Part shown: in pieces, positions 53,882-62,555 of the stretch
Layout of the letters: each line of letters begins with the position of its first letter
How positions within the stretch are numbered: the stretch's first letter is position 1
Assembly (NCBI RefSeq): GCF_017676385.1
Contig: NZ_JAFFZN010000009.1
Location: 124,001 to 188,000 of the forward strand
Direction of reading: 5' to 3'
DNA: 64,000 nucleotides
Source of the DNA: Streptomyces spirodelae
GTDB lineage: Bacteria; Actinomycetota; Actinomycetes; Streptomycetales; Streptomycetaceae
Notes under the pieces: generated by a model
What the model was told of the DNA's origin: nothing
Databases searched by the model: none
The model's input: the letters and a program-made list of their open reading frames with translations, nothing else
Translations under genes and position numbers: made by a program

Positions 53882-54122
53882 GCGGCCCTCCTCGTGTCCG
53901 GTGGCGGAGGCGGGCCGGTACGGTGTGCGCGCCTCCTGCGTAAGTCAACTGACCCGCCATGTCATTGGGTACGCCGCTCGTTCGGCTCAGCGGTGGCGCC
54001 GCCAACCGTGTTCCCCGGGCTGCTGCACGGAAAGAACGGGCATAGCGTCATCTTTCAGTCGGCATCGGCCGACGCCGACCGGACATCGACGGCACCGACC
54101 GGACGACGAGGGGAACGCTACG

Positions 54123-54683
54123 GTGAGCGAACAAGTCAGCGGGCGGCTCGACGGGGGCGAAGCCCCGGCCGCGGGAACGGCGACGGCACCCCGCCCGCAC
54201 ATCCGCGTACGGCCGGGATGCGTCGCCGGACACGAGGGCCCCGGACACGAGGGCGCTCCCCGGTCCGTACACCCCGTCGTGCAGATCTTCGAGGACGCCG
54301 CGCGGGCCGTGCCCGGCTATCCGCTCGCCCCCTTGGTGACCGACGAGTTCTGCATCCTGATCGGCCCCGGCAACGCCGCCACCTTGATCGCCGTCTACTT
54401 CGACGACGTGGCCACGCTCTGGGTGGACCAGTACATGTGGAGCGAGTACGAGTGGTCCGACCGGGACACCGGCGAGCTGGGCTTCCTGGCCGAGGCCGTG
54501 GCGGCGGTGCAGCGCGGGGACGGGGCCTGGCACTTCCGCCAGGACGACGGGCGCCTCGTCCACCTCGGCGGCAGGATCGGCAGCCAGGTCATCGGCTCCG
54601 GTGGCGTCCACCCGCCGCCCCTCACCCTCCCGCTGATCCCCTGGCCCTCCCAGCTGGGTCCGGCGCCGGCCGGTACGGGCTGA
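54123..54683 (+). CDS. Hypothetical protein (186 residues)
   Basis: An ORF beginning with GTG 54123 behind GAGGGGAAC, nine bases away. After about 45 disordered residues (with a tandem GHEGPGHEG), it forms a compact alpha/beta domain with many aromatic and acidic residues (LWVDQYMWSEYEWSDRD) and a C-terminal Pro-rich tail. I do not recognise the family. It is followed 131 bases downstream by the phosphoesterase gene but probably not in its operon. Confidence 0.6.
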   Translation: MSEQVSGRLDGGEAPAAGTATAPRPHIRVRPGCVAGHEGPGHEGAPRSVHPVVQIFEDAARAVPGYPLAPLVTDEFCILIGPGNAATLIAVYFDDVATLWVDQYMWSEYEWSDRDTGELGFLAEAVAAVQRGDGAWHFRQDDGRLVHLGGRIGSQVIGSGGVHPPPLTLPLIPWPSQLGPAPAGTG

Positions 54684-54814
54684 GCCGAGCCGGGCGGCGT
54701 GAGGCGAGCCGAGCCGAGCGGGGCGGTGCTCCCGGTGCGGATCCGTGTGGTGCGCGAGACAGTGGGAACGCGGCAGATGCCAACGGAACGCGGCACGGAA
54801 CGTGAGGACCAGGC

Positions 54815-55432
54815 GTGAGTGGCGACGACGACGCGCTGAAGACTTACCGCGGCAAGCGGCGTTTCGACCGGACCGCGGAACCCGAGGGCGAGCGCACGGA
54901 GCGTGGCGACCAGCCGCACTACGTGGTGCAGATCCACGACGCGACGAGCCTGCACTTCGACTTCCGGCTGGAGTGGGACGGCGTGCTCAAGTCGTGGTCG
55001 GTGCCCAAAGGGCCCTCGACGGACCCGCACGACAAGCGGCTGGCCATGCCCGTTGAGGACCATCCGCTGGAGTACCGCACCTTCGAGGGCGTCATCCCGG
55101 AGGGAGAGTACGGGGCCGGTCCGGTCATCGTGTGGGACGAGGGCACCTATGAACCGCTCTCCCGCGACTTCGGCAAGGCGCTGGAGAAGGGCCACATCTC
55201 CTTCCGGATGCACGGCGGCAAGCTGCGCGGCGACTGGGCGCTCTCCCGCTTCCGCAGCGGGGAGGACGGCGAGCGCGAGGCGTGGCTGCTGGTGAAGAAG
55301 AACGACAGCCACGCCTCCTCGCGCGGCACCCCCGACCCGTGGCGGGTCCGCTCGGCCCGCAGCGACCGGACCCTCAAACAGGTCGCCGAGCAGTCCACGG
55401 AGCGGTGGACCCGCCAGGGCGGGCGGTCGTGA
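54815..55432 (+). CDS. LigD-type 3'-phosphoesterase (stand-alone)
   Basis: A 205-residue protein equal to the phosphoesterase domain of bacterial LigD. The metal/phosphate site residues lie in VVQIHDATSLHFDFRLEWDG and SWSVPKGPS, with MPVEDHPLEYRTFEGVIPEGEYGAG following. This activity removes 3'-terminal ribonucleotides and phosphates before end joining. In many bacteria it is fused to ligase and polymerase domains; here it is separate, and its TGA overlaps the GTG of the ligase gene (GTGA), preserving stoichiometry. GTG 54815 follows GAGGACC. Confidence 0.9.
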   Translation: MSGDDDALKTYRGKRRFDRTAEPEGERTERGDQPHYVVQIHDATSLHFDFRLEWDGVLKSWSVPKGPSTDPHDKRLAMPVEDHPLEYRTFEGVIPEGEYGAGPVIVWDEGTYEPLSRDFGKALEKGHISFRMHGGKLRGDWALSRFRSGEDGEREAWLLVKKNDSHASSRGTPDPWRVRSARSDRTLKQVAEQSTERWTRQGGRS

Positions 55433-56448
55433 GCGGTCTGCTCGACACGCTGCCCGCCGACCAACGTGCGCTGCTGCGCCGGGCACCGCCCGGTGCGGAG
55501 CTCGCTCAAAGGCCCATGCGGGCCGAGCTGAGCGACCGCCGGGAGTTCCCCGAAGGCGGCTGGATCTTCGAACGCAAGCTGGACGGGGTACGGGTACTGG
55601 CCGTGCGCGAGGACGGCAGCGAACGGCTGCTGTCCCGCTCGGGGCGGCGCGTCGACGAGACGTACCCCGAGATCGTGGACGCGCTCGCCGCACAGAGCCG
55701 CGCCGACTTCACCGTCGACGGCGAGATCGTCGCCTTCGCCAACGGCCGTACCGACTTCGCCCGCCTCCAGCAGCGGATGCAGCTGAGCACCGCACGGCAG
55801 GCCAGAGCCAGCGGGGTCGCCATCACCTACTACGTGTTCGACCTGCTCCGGCTCGACGGCATGGAACTGACCCGGCTGCCGCTGCGCATCCGCAAGTCCC
55901 TGCTGCGCAGGGCACTGGACTTCGGCTCCCCGCTGCGCTTCACCACCCACCGCAACGAGGGCGGCCCGCAACTGCTGGACGAGGCATGCGCGCACGGGTG
56001 GGAAGGGCTCATCGCCAAGCGCGCCGACGGACGCTATCTGCCGCGCCGCTCACCCGACTGGCTCAAGCTCAAGTGCGCGGGCGGCCAGGAACTCGTCATC
56101 GGCGGCTTCACCGAACCCGCCGGTACGCGGGTGGGCTTCGGGGCGCTGCTGCTGGGCTACTACGAAGGCGGCGCGCTCCGCTACGCGGGCAAGGTGGGCA
56201 CCGGCTACGACCGCGCCACGCTGCTGACCCTGCGGCGAGGGCTGGACCAGCTGGAGGTGCCCCGGTCCCCGTTCGCCGACCGGGTCCGCGAGCGCGGCGC
56301 GCACTGGGTGGAGCCCCGGCTGGTGGCGCAGATCGGCTTCACCGAGTGGACCCGCGACGGAATGCTGCGGCATCCCCGCTTTCTGGGTCTGCGGGACGAC
56401 AAGAGGCCCGAGGACGTCGTACGGGAGACCCCTCGCGAGCGCCGGTGA
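55429..56448 (+). CDS. ATP-dependent DNA ligase (LigC/LigD-ligase type)
   Basis: A 339-residue ATP-dependent ligase. The adenylated lysine is in FERKLDGVRVLA (KxDG); FTVDGEIVAF (motif III), EGLIAKRADGRYLP (motif IV) and WLKLKC (motif V) are intact, followed by an OB-fold domain. Together with the coupled phosphoesterase it supplies two LigD functions for non-homologous end joining. No Ku gene and no primase-polymerase domain are in the window, so the partners are encoded elsewhere. Confidence 0.93.
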   Translation: MSGLLDTLPADQRALLRRAPPGAELAQRPMRAELSDRREFPEGGWIFERKLDGVRVLAVREDGSERLLSRSGRRVDETYPEIVDALAAQSRADFTVDGEIVAFANGRTDFARLQQRMQLSTARQARASGVAITYYVFDLLRLDGMELTRLPLRIRKSLLRRALDFGSPLRFTTHRNEGGPQLLDEACAHGWEGLIAKRADGRYLPRRSPDWLKLKCAGGQELVIGGFTEPAGTRVGFGALLLGYYEGGALRYAGKVGTGYDRATLLTLRRGLDQLEVPRSPFADRVRERGAHWVEPRLVAQIGFTEWTRDGMLRHPRFLGLRDDKRPEDVVRETPRERR

Positions 56449-56480
56449 GGGGATACCCTCTTTCCGCGCTTCGCGGACTG

Positions 56481-56540
56481 GAGGGGCGCCTGTCAGAGGC
56501 GCGGGGAACTGCGCGACAAGCCACAAGGGCGCTGCGGCGA
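56481..56540. repeat. Dispersed intergenic repeat, reverse-orientation copy
   Basis: Contains GCGCGGGGAACTGCGCGACA (from about 56499), the reverse complement of the core found at 2409-2434, plus a GGGGCGCC/GGCGCGGGG imperfect hairpin. It lies just upstream of the decarboxylase remnant and could have taken part in the deletion there. Confidence 0.6.
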
Positions 56541-56571
56541 CTGGTTCCCCTCCGGAGGAGAAGGGCACCCG

Positions 56572-56814
56572 GTGCGTATGGACCACAACACCGTGCCGGT
56601 GCTGGAGGCACTGGCCCGATACCAGGCGGCGGGCGAGCTGTCGTTCACCCCGCCGGGACACAAGCAGGCGAGGGGCGCCGACCCCCGGGTGCGCGTGGTC
56701 CTGGGCGATGCCGTCTTCCACGGCGACGTGCTGGCCTCCGGCGGGCTGGACGACCGCCGTACCCGCAGTGCCGTGCTCGGCAAGGCCGAGCAGCTGATGG
56801 CGGAGGCCGCGCAC
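56572..56814 (+). pseudogene. 5' remnant of an Orn/Lys/Arg decarboxylase gene
   Basis: A GTG/ATG start with a GGAGGAGAAGG ribosome site opens an 81-codon stretch with the N-terminus of PLP-dependent Orn/Lys/Arg decarboxylases: PVLEALARYQAAGELSFTPP, GHKQARG, VLGDAVFHGDV and SAVLGKAEQLMAEAAH. Family proteins continue with a cofactor-binding domain of several hundred residues. Here the homology stops at His81 (56814); the frame then turns into the shadow of the HAD gene, which starts at 56855. The gene looks truncated by a deletion. The clean remaining sequence suggests a recent event, and the short product could still be made. Confidence 0.7.
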
Positions 56815-56854
56815 CCTCCGCGACCCGACAAGCCCCTCACCCCCAGGAGCCGCC

Positions 56855-57529
56855 ATGCCACGCGCCGCGCTCTTCGACGTCGACGGCACCCTCACCGACA
56901 CCACCTACCTCCATGTGCACGCCTGGTGGGAGGCGCTGCGGCAGGCGGGGCACAAGGTGCCCATGGCAGAGGTGCACCGGGCCGTCGGGCTCAGCGGCGC
57001 CGACCTGCTCGCGCGAGTGCTGGGAGAGAGCAGGGACCCGGCCGGGGACGAGACCGTGGATGCCGCGCACAAGACGCTGTTCGCCACCTGGCACGAGCGG
57101 CTCGCGGCGCTGGAGGGCGCCCAGGAGCTGCTGCGTGCGCTGCATCGGAGGGACTGGACGATCGTGCTGGTCACCTCGGCCGTGGGCGGCGAGCTGGCCG
57201 CGCTGCGCCGCGCGCTGGACGCCGACGAGGTCATCTCGCACATCGCCAGCGCCTCGGACGTCGCCGAGGGCAAACCGGCGCCGGACTCCGTCGACCAGGC
57301 CAGGGAACGGGCGGGAGCGGCACGTGAGCAGACGGTCTTCCTCGGCGACGCCGTGTGGGACATGCGGGCCGCCTCCCGCGCGGGAGTCACGGCCCTCGGC
57401 GTCCTCTCCGGCGGCATCCCGCGCGCCGACCTGGAGGGAGCGGGCGCCCAGGAGATCTACGAGGGTCCCGCCGATCTGCTCACCCGTCTGGAGGAGAGCG
57501 CCTACGCCCGCCTGGAGCGGGAGAGCTGA
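56855..57529 (+). CDS. HAD-superfamily phosphatase (beta-phosphoglucomutase/Gph-like)
   Basis: A 224-residue HAD hydrolase. Motif I is LFDVDGTLTDT (nucleophile Asp), motif II VTSAVGGEL, motif III Lys in EGKPAPDS and motif IV FLGDAVWDM. The helical cap between residues 15 and 90 is the C1 type seen in phosphoglycolate phosphatases and beta-phosphoglucomutases. AGGAG precedes ATG 56855. It lies directly after the decarboxylase remnant and may once have formed a unit with it. Confidence 0.93.
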   Translation: MPRAALFDVDGTLTDTTYLHVHAWWEALRQAGHKVPMAEVHRAVGLSGADLLARVLGESRDPAGDETVDAAHKTLFATWHERLAALEGAQELLRALHRRDWTIVLVTSAVGGELAALRRALDADEVISHIASASDVAEGKPAPDSVDQARERAGAAREQTVFLGDAVWDMRAASRAGVTALGVLSGGIPRADLEGAGAQEIYEGPADLLTRLEESAYARLERES

Positions 57530-57555
57530 GCCGCGCGCCGGACGCCACCGCGGCC

Positions 57556-57581
57556 GCGTAGCCGCCAGGGCGAACGGGTAC
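57556..57581 (+). promoter_or_regulatory. Sigma-B-type promoter for the DUF5709-like gene
   Basis: GCGT (57556-57559), 16-base spacer, GGGTAC (57576-57581). This matches GNNT-N14-16-GGGTA(C/T). The predicted transcript start near 57588 leaves a 23-base leader containing GAGAGGAGG. Confidence 0.6.
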
Positions 57582-57610
57582 CCGGAGGACCCGCACGAGA
57601 GGAGGCCACC

Positions 57611-58240
57611 ATGACGGGAGACGGCAGGGACATCCCCGCGGAGGAGGGCGTCACCACCGAGGATGCCGCCGAGATGCAGCCGGGCCCTGTCGAGGGCCGG
57701 CAGCCGGACGAACGCCTGGAGCGCGGCCAGTGGCAACCGCCCGTCGATTCCGATCCACCGCCCCGCACGGCCGGCGACGACAGCGGCGGCTTCGACACCT
57801 CGTTCCTGACCCCGCAGGCGGAGTCCGACGAGGAGTACGCCGAACCCGCGGACCCCGGGGCCGACCCCGAGGACCAGGGCATCCCCGACCTGCAGGACGG
57901 TGCCCCGATGCAGCAGCTGTCCAGCGACCCGCAGCAGGAGCCGGTACCCGGCGACACCCCGACAGCCGTCACCCGCTCCGCGCCCACCCCTGCCGAGATG
58001 CGCGAGGGCGAGTCTCTGGACGAGCGGCTCGCCGAGGAGATGCCCGAGGAGTCCGAGCGGGACGCCGTCTCCGGTCCGCCGGACGACCCGGCGGGGGTGC
58101 TCCGCGCCGACCCCGAGGCGACCCCGCCCCGCAGGCAGGATGTCTACGGAGAGGAGACGGGCGAGACCGGGGGCGGCCTGTCCCCGGAGGAGCAGGCGCT
58201 GCACACGGTGAGCGAGGACGAAGCCACCTCCGGCGAGTAA
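57611..58240 (+). CDS. Acidic, low-complexity protein (DUF5709-like)
   Basis: A 209-residue, strongly acidic, Pro/Glu/Asp-rich protein without predicted globular core. The segment MREGESLDERLAEEMPEE followed by conserved acidic stretches resembles streptomycete DUF5709 proteins, which have no known activity. A GAGAGGAGG ribosome site precedes ATG 57611. The sigma-B-like promoter upstream and its hydrophilic character suggest a stress-protectant or hydration role (inference). Confidence 0.75.
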   Translation: MTGDGRDIPAEEGVTTEDAAEMQPGPVEGRQPDERLERGQWQPPVDSDPPPRTAGDDSGGFDTSFLTPQAESDEEYAEPADPGADPEDQGIPDLQDGAPMQQLSSDPQQEPVPGDTPTAVTRSAPTPAEMREGESLDERLAEEMPEESERDAVSGPPDDPAGVLRADPEATPPRRQDVYGEETGETGGGLSPEEQALHTVSEDEATSGE

Positions 58241-58282
58241 CAGGCGTTCCAGGGGCGGACTCCTGCGTCGGCGGCCGAGTTC

Positions 58283-59689
58283 CTACGGCAGCGGTTGTAC
58301 GCGGAACGCCAGCGAGAAGTGGTCGAGCGTGGTGGGCACCGGCGCGGAAGCCCGCAGCCGGGGGTGTGAGGCGAGGGTGTACTGGTGCTGTTCGACCAGC
58401 GCCGCAAGCAGCGTGCTGACGGTGGACAGCACCAGGTTCTCGCCAGGGCAGCCGGCCCCGCCCGAACTGAACGGCAGCAGCGCCGGATTGGACCGGGCCT
58501 GCCGCCCCGTCTCCTCGGTCCACTGCTGGGGCGCGAAGGTGTCCTCGTACGGTGCGGCGGGCTCGGCGCGGTGCAGGTACGGGGTGTAGACGGCGAAGAC
58601 GGTTCCGGCGGGCAGGGTGCCGCCCTTCCAGGACGTCCGGGCCGTGCTCTCGCGCAGGATGAGCGGGGTGGTGGGCCACAGCCGTACCGACTCCAGCGCG
58701 CAGCCGCGCAGCAGCGGCAGCTCGCGCGGGGCGTCCGGTACCCCGGCGGTCGCCTCCTCGCGGGCCCGTGCCGCCCACCGCGGGTGGGTGGCCAGCACCG
58801 CGAGCGCGCGCATCGTGGCCATGCCCGCGGCGTCATAGGCGAAGAGCCAGTGCGGAATCTGGCCCGCACGGTCGGTCCCGGCCGGTGCGGGGGTCCGCGC
58901 CACCCGCTCGGCCAGGCTGCCGGGCTCCGGCTGTGCGACGTAGGACCGTACGCGGGCGAGGAACGCGCTCCGCAGCCTTCGGCGGCGCGGGCCGGCCAGC
59001 GACCAGTTGGCGGCCGAGCGCAGTGCGCCGAGCTGCGCGGTGAGTGCGGTGTCGTCACGGGCCGCGTCGCCGAGGACGATGCGCCGCACCGTGCGCCACC
59101 ACGCGGCGTCGAACTCGTCCCACAGCAGCTGCCCCGACCGCTCGGCGCCCGCCAGCAGCACCTCGGCCTCCTCGCGTACGACACGGGTCAGCCGCCCGGC
59201 GATGCCGGGCAGCGGTTCGGGGGTCTCCAGCACCTCTTCGACGAACTCCCGGCGCCGCGTCCGTTCCCCGCCGCCCGAGATGAGCACCCCGTGCGGCTGG
59301 AACTGCGCCAGCGAGCCGCGCTTCTCCAGGGGGGCCGGGCTGAAGGGGTCCGGTGTCTCGTGCAGCACGCGGTGCGCGTCCCCGGGGTCCAGCACCAGCG
59401 CGTATGCCCGCCCCCGTACCGTCAGCGGGAGCGGGCCCGGGCCGTGGCGGTCGCGCAGGGCACGCATCCGTTCGATACCGCGCCGGTCCCAGCCGGTGCG
59501 CTCGACCAGCGACATCGCCCGCGGCCTGCGCACGATGACGCCGCTCGCCAGCACCGGCAGCAGGGCGTCGGCCACCACACCCGCCGCTTCCCGCGCGTCC
59601 AGCGCCGGCAGGGTGTCCGCCGGGTCCGGCGCTCCCGGTGAGCCGTCCGGTTTCCGTGGCGCTTCCGTGCTGCTCTCGGTCAGTCGCAT
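58283..59689 (-). CDS. Cytochrome P450 with altered oxygen-activation motif
   Basis: A 468-residue P450. The heme-cysteine loop is PFSSGGAGCPGEN (FxxGxxxCxG), the K-helix motif is ESVRLWP and the C-terminal sheet is complete. The I-helix reads FAYDAAGMATMRAL: where most P450s have AGx(D/E)T, this one has AGMAT, lacking the acidic residue of the proton relay. Such changes occur in P450s with peroxygenase or unusual chemistry. No redox partner is adjacent. ATG 59689 has GGAG five bases upstream; GTG 59695 is the alternative. It is divergent from the ramR-like gene. Confidence 0.88.
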   Translation of the reverse strand: MRLTESSTEAPRKPDGSPGAPDPADTLPALDAREAAGVVADALLPVLASGVIVRRPRAMSLVERTGWDRRGIERMRALRDRHGPGPLPLTVRGRAYALVLDPGDAHRVLHETPDPFSPAPLEKRGSLAQFQPHGVLISGGGERTRRREFVEEVLETPEPLPGIAGRLTRVVREEAEVLLAGAERSGQLLWDEFDAAWWRTVRRIVLGDAARDDTALTAQLGALRSAANWSLAGPRRRRLRSAFLARVRSYVAQPEPGSLAERVARTPAPAGTDRAGQIPHWLFAYDAAGMATMRALAVLATHPRWAARAREEATAGVPDAPRELPLLRGCALESVRLWPTTPLILRESTARTSWKGGTLPAGTVFAVYTPYLHRAEPAAPYEDTFAPQQWTEETGRQARSNPALLPFSSGGAGCPGENLVLSTVSTLLAALVEQHQYTLASHPRLRASAPVPTTLDHFSLAFRVQPLP

Positions 59690-59978
59690 CTCCACTCCGC
59701 TCGCTCCGCACGCCGGATGTGCTCCGGCGGCCGTCGGGTGCGTCGTTCCAAGAGGGTCGCGGTACCCCGGCGCAATCGGACGAAACGACGCGCGAAGAGG
59801 GGCCGGATGCCGCCCGGCCGTGGCGCGAAGTGCGCCCCCTCATGCGCCCCCCCATAACACATCGCACACACTCGGTCTCAATGTGTGGCTAAAACTGTGT
59901 CCCTCTTCGGGGCGATGAGCTTGTATGTATTGAGCGGCGCCTGTCAGATCAAAGATCGGGCACGTAGGGGGGACTGGG
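59690..59978. promoter_or_regulatory. Divergent P450 / ramR promoter region
   Basis: This 289-base gap holds an inverted repeat CACACA (59865-59870) / TGTGTG (59882-59887) with an 11-base spacer and an AT-richer stretch TTGTATGTATTGAG (about 59920-59933) that could hold the regulator's -10. No gene is seen. The repeat is a candidate site for a developmental regulator. Confidence 0.45.
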
Positions 59979-60596
59979 TTGATCCGGGTACTGCTGGTGC
60001 ACGACGTGCGCATACTCAGATGTGCGCTGGCCGCTCTGGTCGAAAGGGAGCCTGATATGGACATCGAAGCCGCACCCGCGAAGGACGCGGTGCGGCTGGC
60101 GCGGACTCGGCCCACCGATGTCTGTGTCATGGACGCCGATGTGACGGCGCGGTCCCGGCTGCACGAACTGGCGGGGCTCTCCAGGAAGGGCGCCGCCCGC
60201 ACCGCCGGCCCGGCGCCCCGCCTGCTGGTGCTCGTCAGCCAGCACTGCCCGGGGGCGCTGCGCAGAGCGCTCGATGCGGGGGCACGCGGATTCGTGTGCA
60301 AGGACGCGCTGCCCGAGCAGTTGGTGACCGGCGTCCGGCAGGTCGCGGCCGGCGAGCGCTTCGTGGACAACGCGCTGGCCGGCACCCTCTTGCAAGCCTC
60401 CGAAGTCCCACTGAGCGAACGGGAGCTGACGGTGCTGTCGGCGGCGGCCGAAGGCGCTTCCGTCACCGAGATAGCCCGCCGCCTGGGGCTGTCCACCGGC
60501 ACGGTACGCAACTACATGTCCGCCATCACCCGTAAGACCGGCGCCCGCAACCGGGTGGACGCCATCCGCATCTCCCAGGGGGCCGGCTGGCTGTGA
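59979..60596 (+). CDS. ramR: RamR/AmfR-like LuxR-type response regulator
   Basis: A 205-residue response regulator: receiver domain with phospho-acceptor Asp in VCVMDADV and Lys in GFVCKDAL, then a LuxR helix-turn-helix (LSERELTVLSAAAEGASVTEIARRLGLSTGTVRNYMSAITRKT). The start is TTG 59979, behind AGGGGGG; the first ATG (60057) would delete the start of the receiver. It converges with two ABC exporter genes, the layout expected of the ram/amf locus where RamR activates production of the morphogenetic lanthipeptide SapB. The assignment rests on that context. Confidence 0.82.
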   Translation: MIRVLLVHDVRILRCALAALVEREPDMDIEAAPAKDAVRLARTRPTDVCVMDADVTARSRLHELAGLSRKGAARTAGPAPRLLVLVSQHCPGALRRALDAGARGFVCKDALPEQLVTGVRQVAAGERFVDNALAGTLLQASEVPLSERELTVLSAAAEGASVTEIARRLGLSTGTVRNYMSAITRKTGARNRVDAIRISQGAGWL

Positions 60597-60641
60597 GCGG
60601 GAAGGCCCGGCGAGGGCCGCTTCGAGCGCTCTCGTACATGC

Positions 60642-62555
60642 TCACACGCGGGACGGCGGAGCCCAGCCCGCCACCAGGTCGCGGTAGAGCGGGGAGCACT
60701 CCAGCAGCTCGGCGTGGGTGCCGCAGCGGGTGCGCGGGCCGTCCAGCACCAGGACCCGGTCCGCGCGCAGCGCCGAGCTGATCCGGTGCGCGATCACAAC
60801 CAGCGCGCCGCCGCGCCGGGCGAACGCCGACTCGGCAAGCTCCTCGGCCGCAGGGTCCAGCCGGCTCCCGGCCTCGTCCAGGACTGCCAGCGGCGCGGGG
60901 GAGAGGTAGGCGCGGGCGAAGGCGAGTTGCTGGCGCTCACCGGCCGAGAGCGCCACCGGGTCCACGACCGCCTCCAGCCCGCCGAGCCGCCGCAGCAGCG
61001 CCCCGGCACCCACCGCCTCGAAGGCGCCGAGCAGCGCGCTGTCGGGGAGTGCGCTGTCGGGGGGCGCGGTATCGCAGCACAGGTTCTCGCGCACGGTGCC
61101 GGTGAACACATACGACTCCTGGGGGATCAGCACCCGTCGCCCCGCCATCCCACGCGGGTCCGGCCGCTGTTCCGGTACGACCGGCGCTCCGTACAGCCTG
61201 ATCTCACCGGCCGAAGGGCGCAGCAGCCCGGCGGCCAACAGCGCCAGGGTGGACTTGCCCGCACCGCTCGGGCCCACGACAGCCAGCCTGCCGTCCGCCG
61301 GAACGGTCAGATCGAGCCCCGACAGCACCGGCGCGGCAGCCGGTCCGTACGCGAAGGTGACGCCCCGCAGTTCGAGCGCCGGTACGCCGGGCCCGCCCTG
61401 TCCGGAAGCCGTCGTCTCGCGGGGCAGGGGCAGGGGCGGGGTCATGGGCGCCGTCGCCGCGCACTCTCGCGGCGCTCCCTCCCGGAGCCGGCCGATCACC
61501 ACGGCGAGCCGGGCGCCGGCGCCGCCCAGCCCGTGCACCAGGCTCTGCAGCGCCGGCAGCAACGCCTGTGTCAGGTAGGTGAGAGCCCCGGCCAGCGCCC
61601 CGGCGCTCACCCCGTGCCGCAGCAGCCAGGGAGCGAGCACCAGCAGCAGTACGACGGGCAGTCGGCCGCCGAGCCCGAGCGCCAGCGCCCGGGCCACCCC
61701 CCAGCGGGCCAGCGCGTCGGCCGCCCGCCGCTCCGCCGTCACGCGCCGTTCCACGGACCCGCGCACCGCCGCCTGCGCCCCGCAGGCGGTCACATCCCGC
61801 AGGGCGCGCACGGCGGTGCCCAACTCGCGCGCCAGCTCCTCATCGGCCACCAGGAAGTCCCGCTGTCTGCGGGCGAGCGCACGCAGAGTTCCCGCGAAGA
61901 CGGCGAGCCCCGCCGCAAGCGGCGGCACGACCACCACCAGCAGCAGCGGTGCCAGCGCGAAGAGCCCCAGGACCGCGCCCGCCAGGGTGAAGACGAACGA
62001 ACGCGAGACCATCACCAGCCCGGCGAAGCTGTCCCGGGCGATCTCCACCTGGTGGGTGAGCCGGGAGACGGCACCTGTGCCGGACGCGTCCTGACCCGCG
62101 TCCCCCGGCACGCCGACCGCTGCGACGGCGTCGTACAGCCCGCGGCCCACCACCCGGCGCACCAGTTCGTCCCGCAGCGGTTCGGTGAGTGCCGCCACCT
62201 GGCGGTAGACCCGCGCGGTGCCCCAGGCACCCACCAGCAGGCCACAGGCCGCGGCGGAGAGCCAGGCCAGGCCCAGCGCGGGGCGTCCGGCCAGGAAACC
62301 GTCGTCGAGCGCGCGGGCGAGCGCGAAGCCCAGCGCGAAGGTGTGCGCCGCCTCCAGTACCGACCAGCCCGCGAGTGCCACCAGCACCCTGGGGCGGCGC
62401 AGGAGGAACCGCAGCCCCGCACGCGCCGGCCCACGCTGAGCAGGAGCAGGGTGCCGCCCCGCTGCCCTGGCCTGAGCGCGCGCCTCCCCCGGCTCGCTTC
62501 TCGCCTCCGCCGCGCCGGTCCCCGCCGCTCCGGTCGCCCCCGTGGTCTCAGCCAT
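60642..62555 (-). CDS. ramB: RamB-like ABC exporter (fused membrane and ATPase domains)
   Basis: A 637-residue half-transporter. About 45 disordered residues precede a six-helix export domain (about 50-340), then the ATPase: Walker A GPSGAGKSTL, ABC signature LSAGERQQ and Walker B LAVLDEAGSRLD. The ATG at 62555 has GGAG eight bases upstream and overlaps the stop of the preceding gene by eight bases. In the ram/amf locus two such proteins form a heterodimer that exports the modified peptide. The signature LSAGE differs from the canonical LSGGQ. Confidence 0.82.
   Translation of the reverse strand: MAETTGATGAAGTGAAEARSEPGEARAQARAAGRHPAPAQRGPARAGLRFLLRRPRVLVALAGWSVLEAAHTFALGFALARALDDGFLAGRPALGLAWLSAAACGLLVGAWGTARVYRQVAALTEPLRDELVRRVVGRGLYDAVAAVGVPGDAGQDASGTGAVSRLTHQVEIARDSFAGLVMVSRSFVFTLAGAVLGLFALAPLLLVVVVPPLAAGLAVFAGTLRALARRQRDFLVADEELARELGTAVRALRDVTACGAQAAVRGSVERRVTAERRAADALARWGVARALALGLGGRLPVVLLLVLAPWLLRHGVSAGALAGALTYLTQALLPALQSLVHGLGGAGARLAVVIGRLREGAPRECAATAPMTPPLPLPRETTASGQGGPGVPALELRGVTFAYGPAAAPVLSGLDLTVPADGRLAVVGPSGAGKSTLALLAAGLLRPSAGEIRLYGAPVVPEQRPDPRGMAGRRVLIPQESYVFTGTVRENLCCDTAPPDSALPDSALLGAFEAVGAGALLRRLGGLEAVVDPVALSAGERQQLAFARAYLSPAPLAVLDEAGSRLDPAAEELAESAFARRGGALVVIAHRISSALRADRVLVLDGPRTRCGTHAELLECSPLYRDLVAGWAPPSRV

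Noticed and set aside
53967..53972. GGGTAC on the plus strand upstream of the hypothetical gene at 54123
   Set aside because: No GNNT at 14-16 bases upstream.
54075..54104. CCGACCGGAC direct repeat at 20-bp pitch before the gene at 54123
   Set aside because: GC-rich decamer duplicates are common at this base composition and there is no other sign of an operator.
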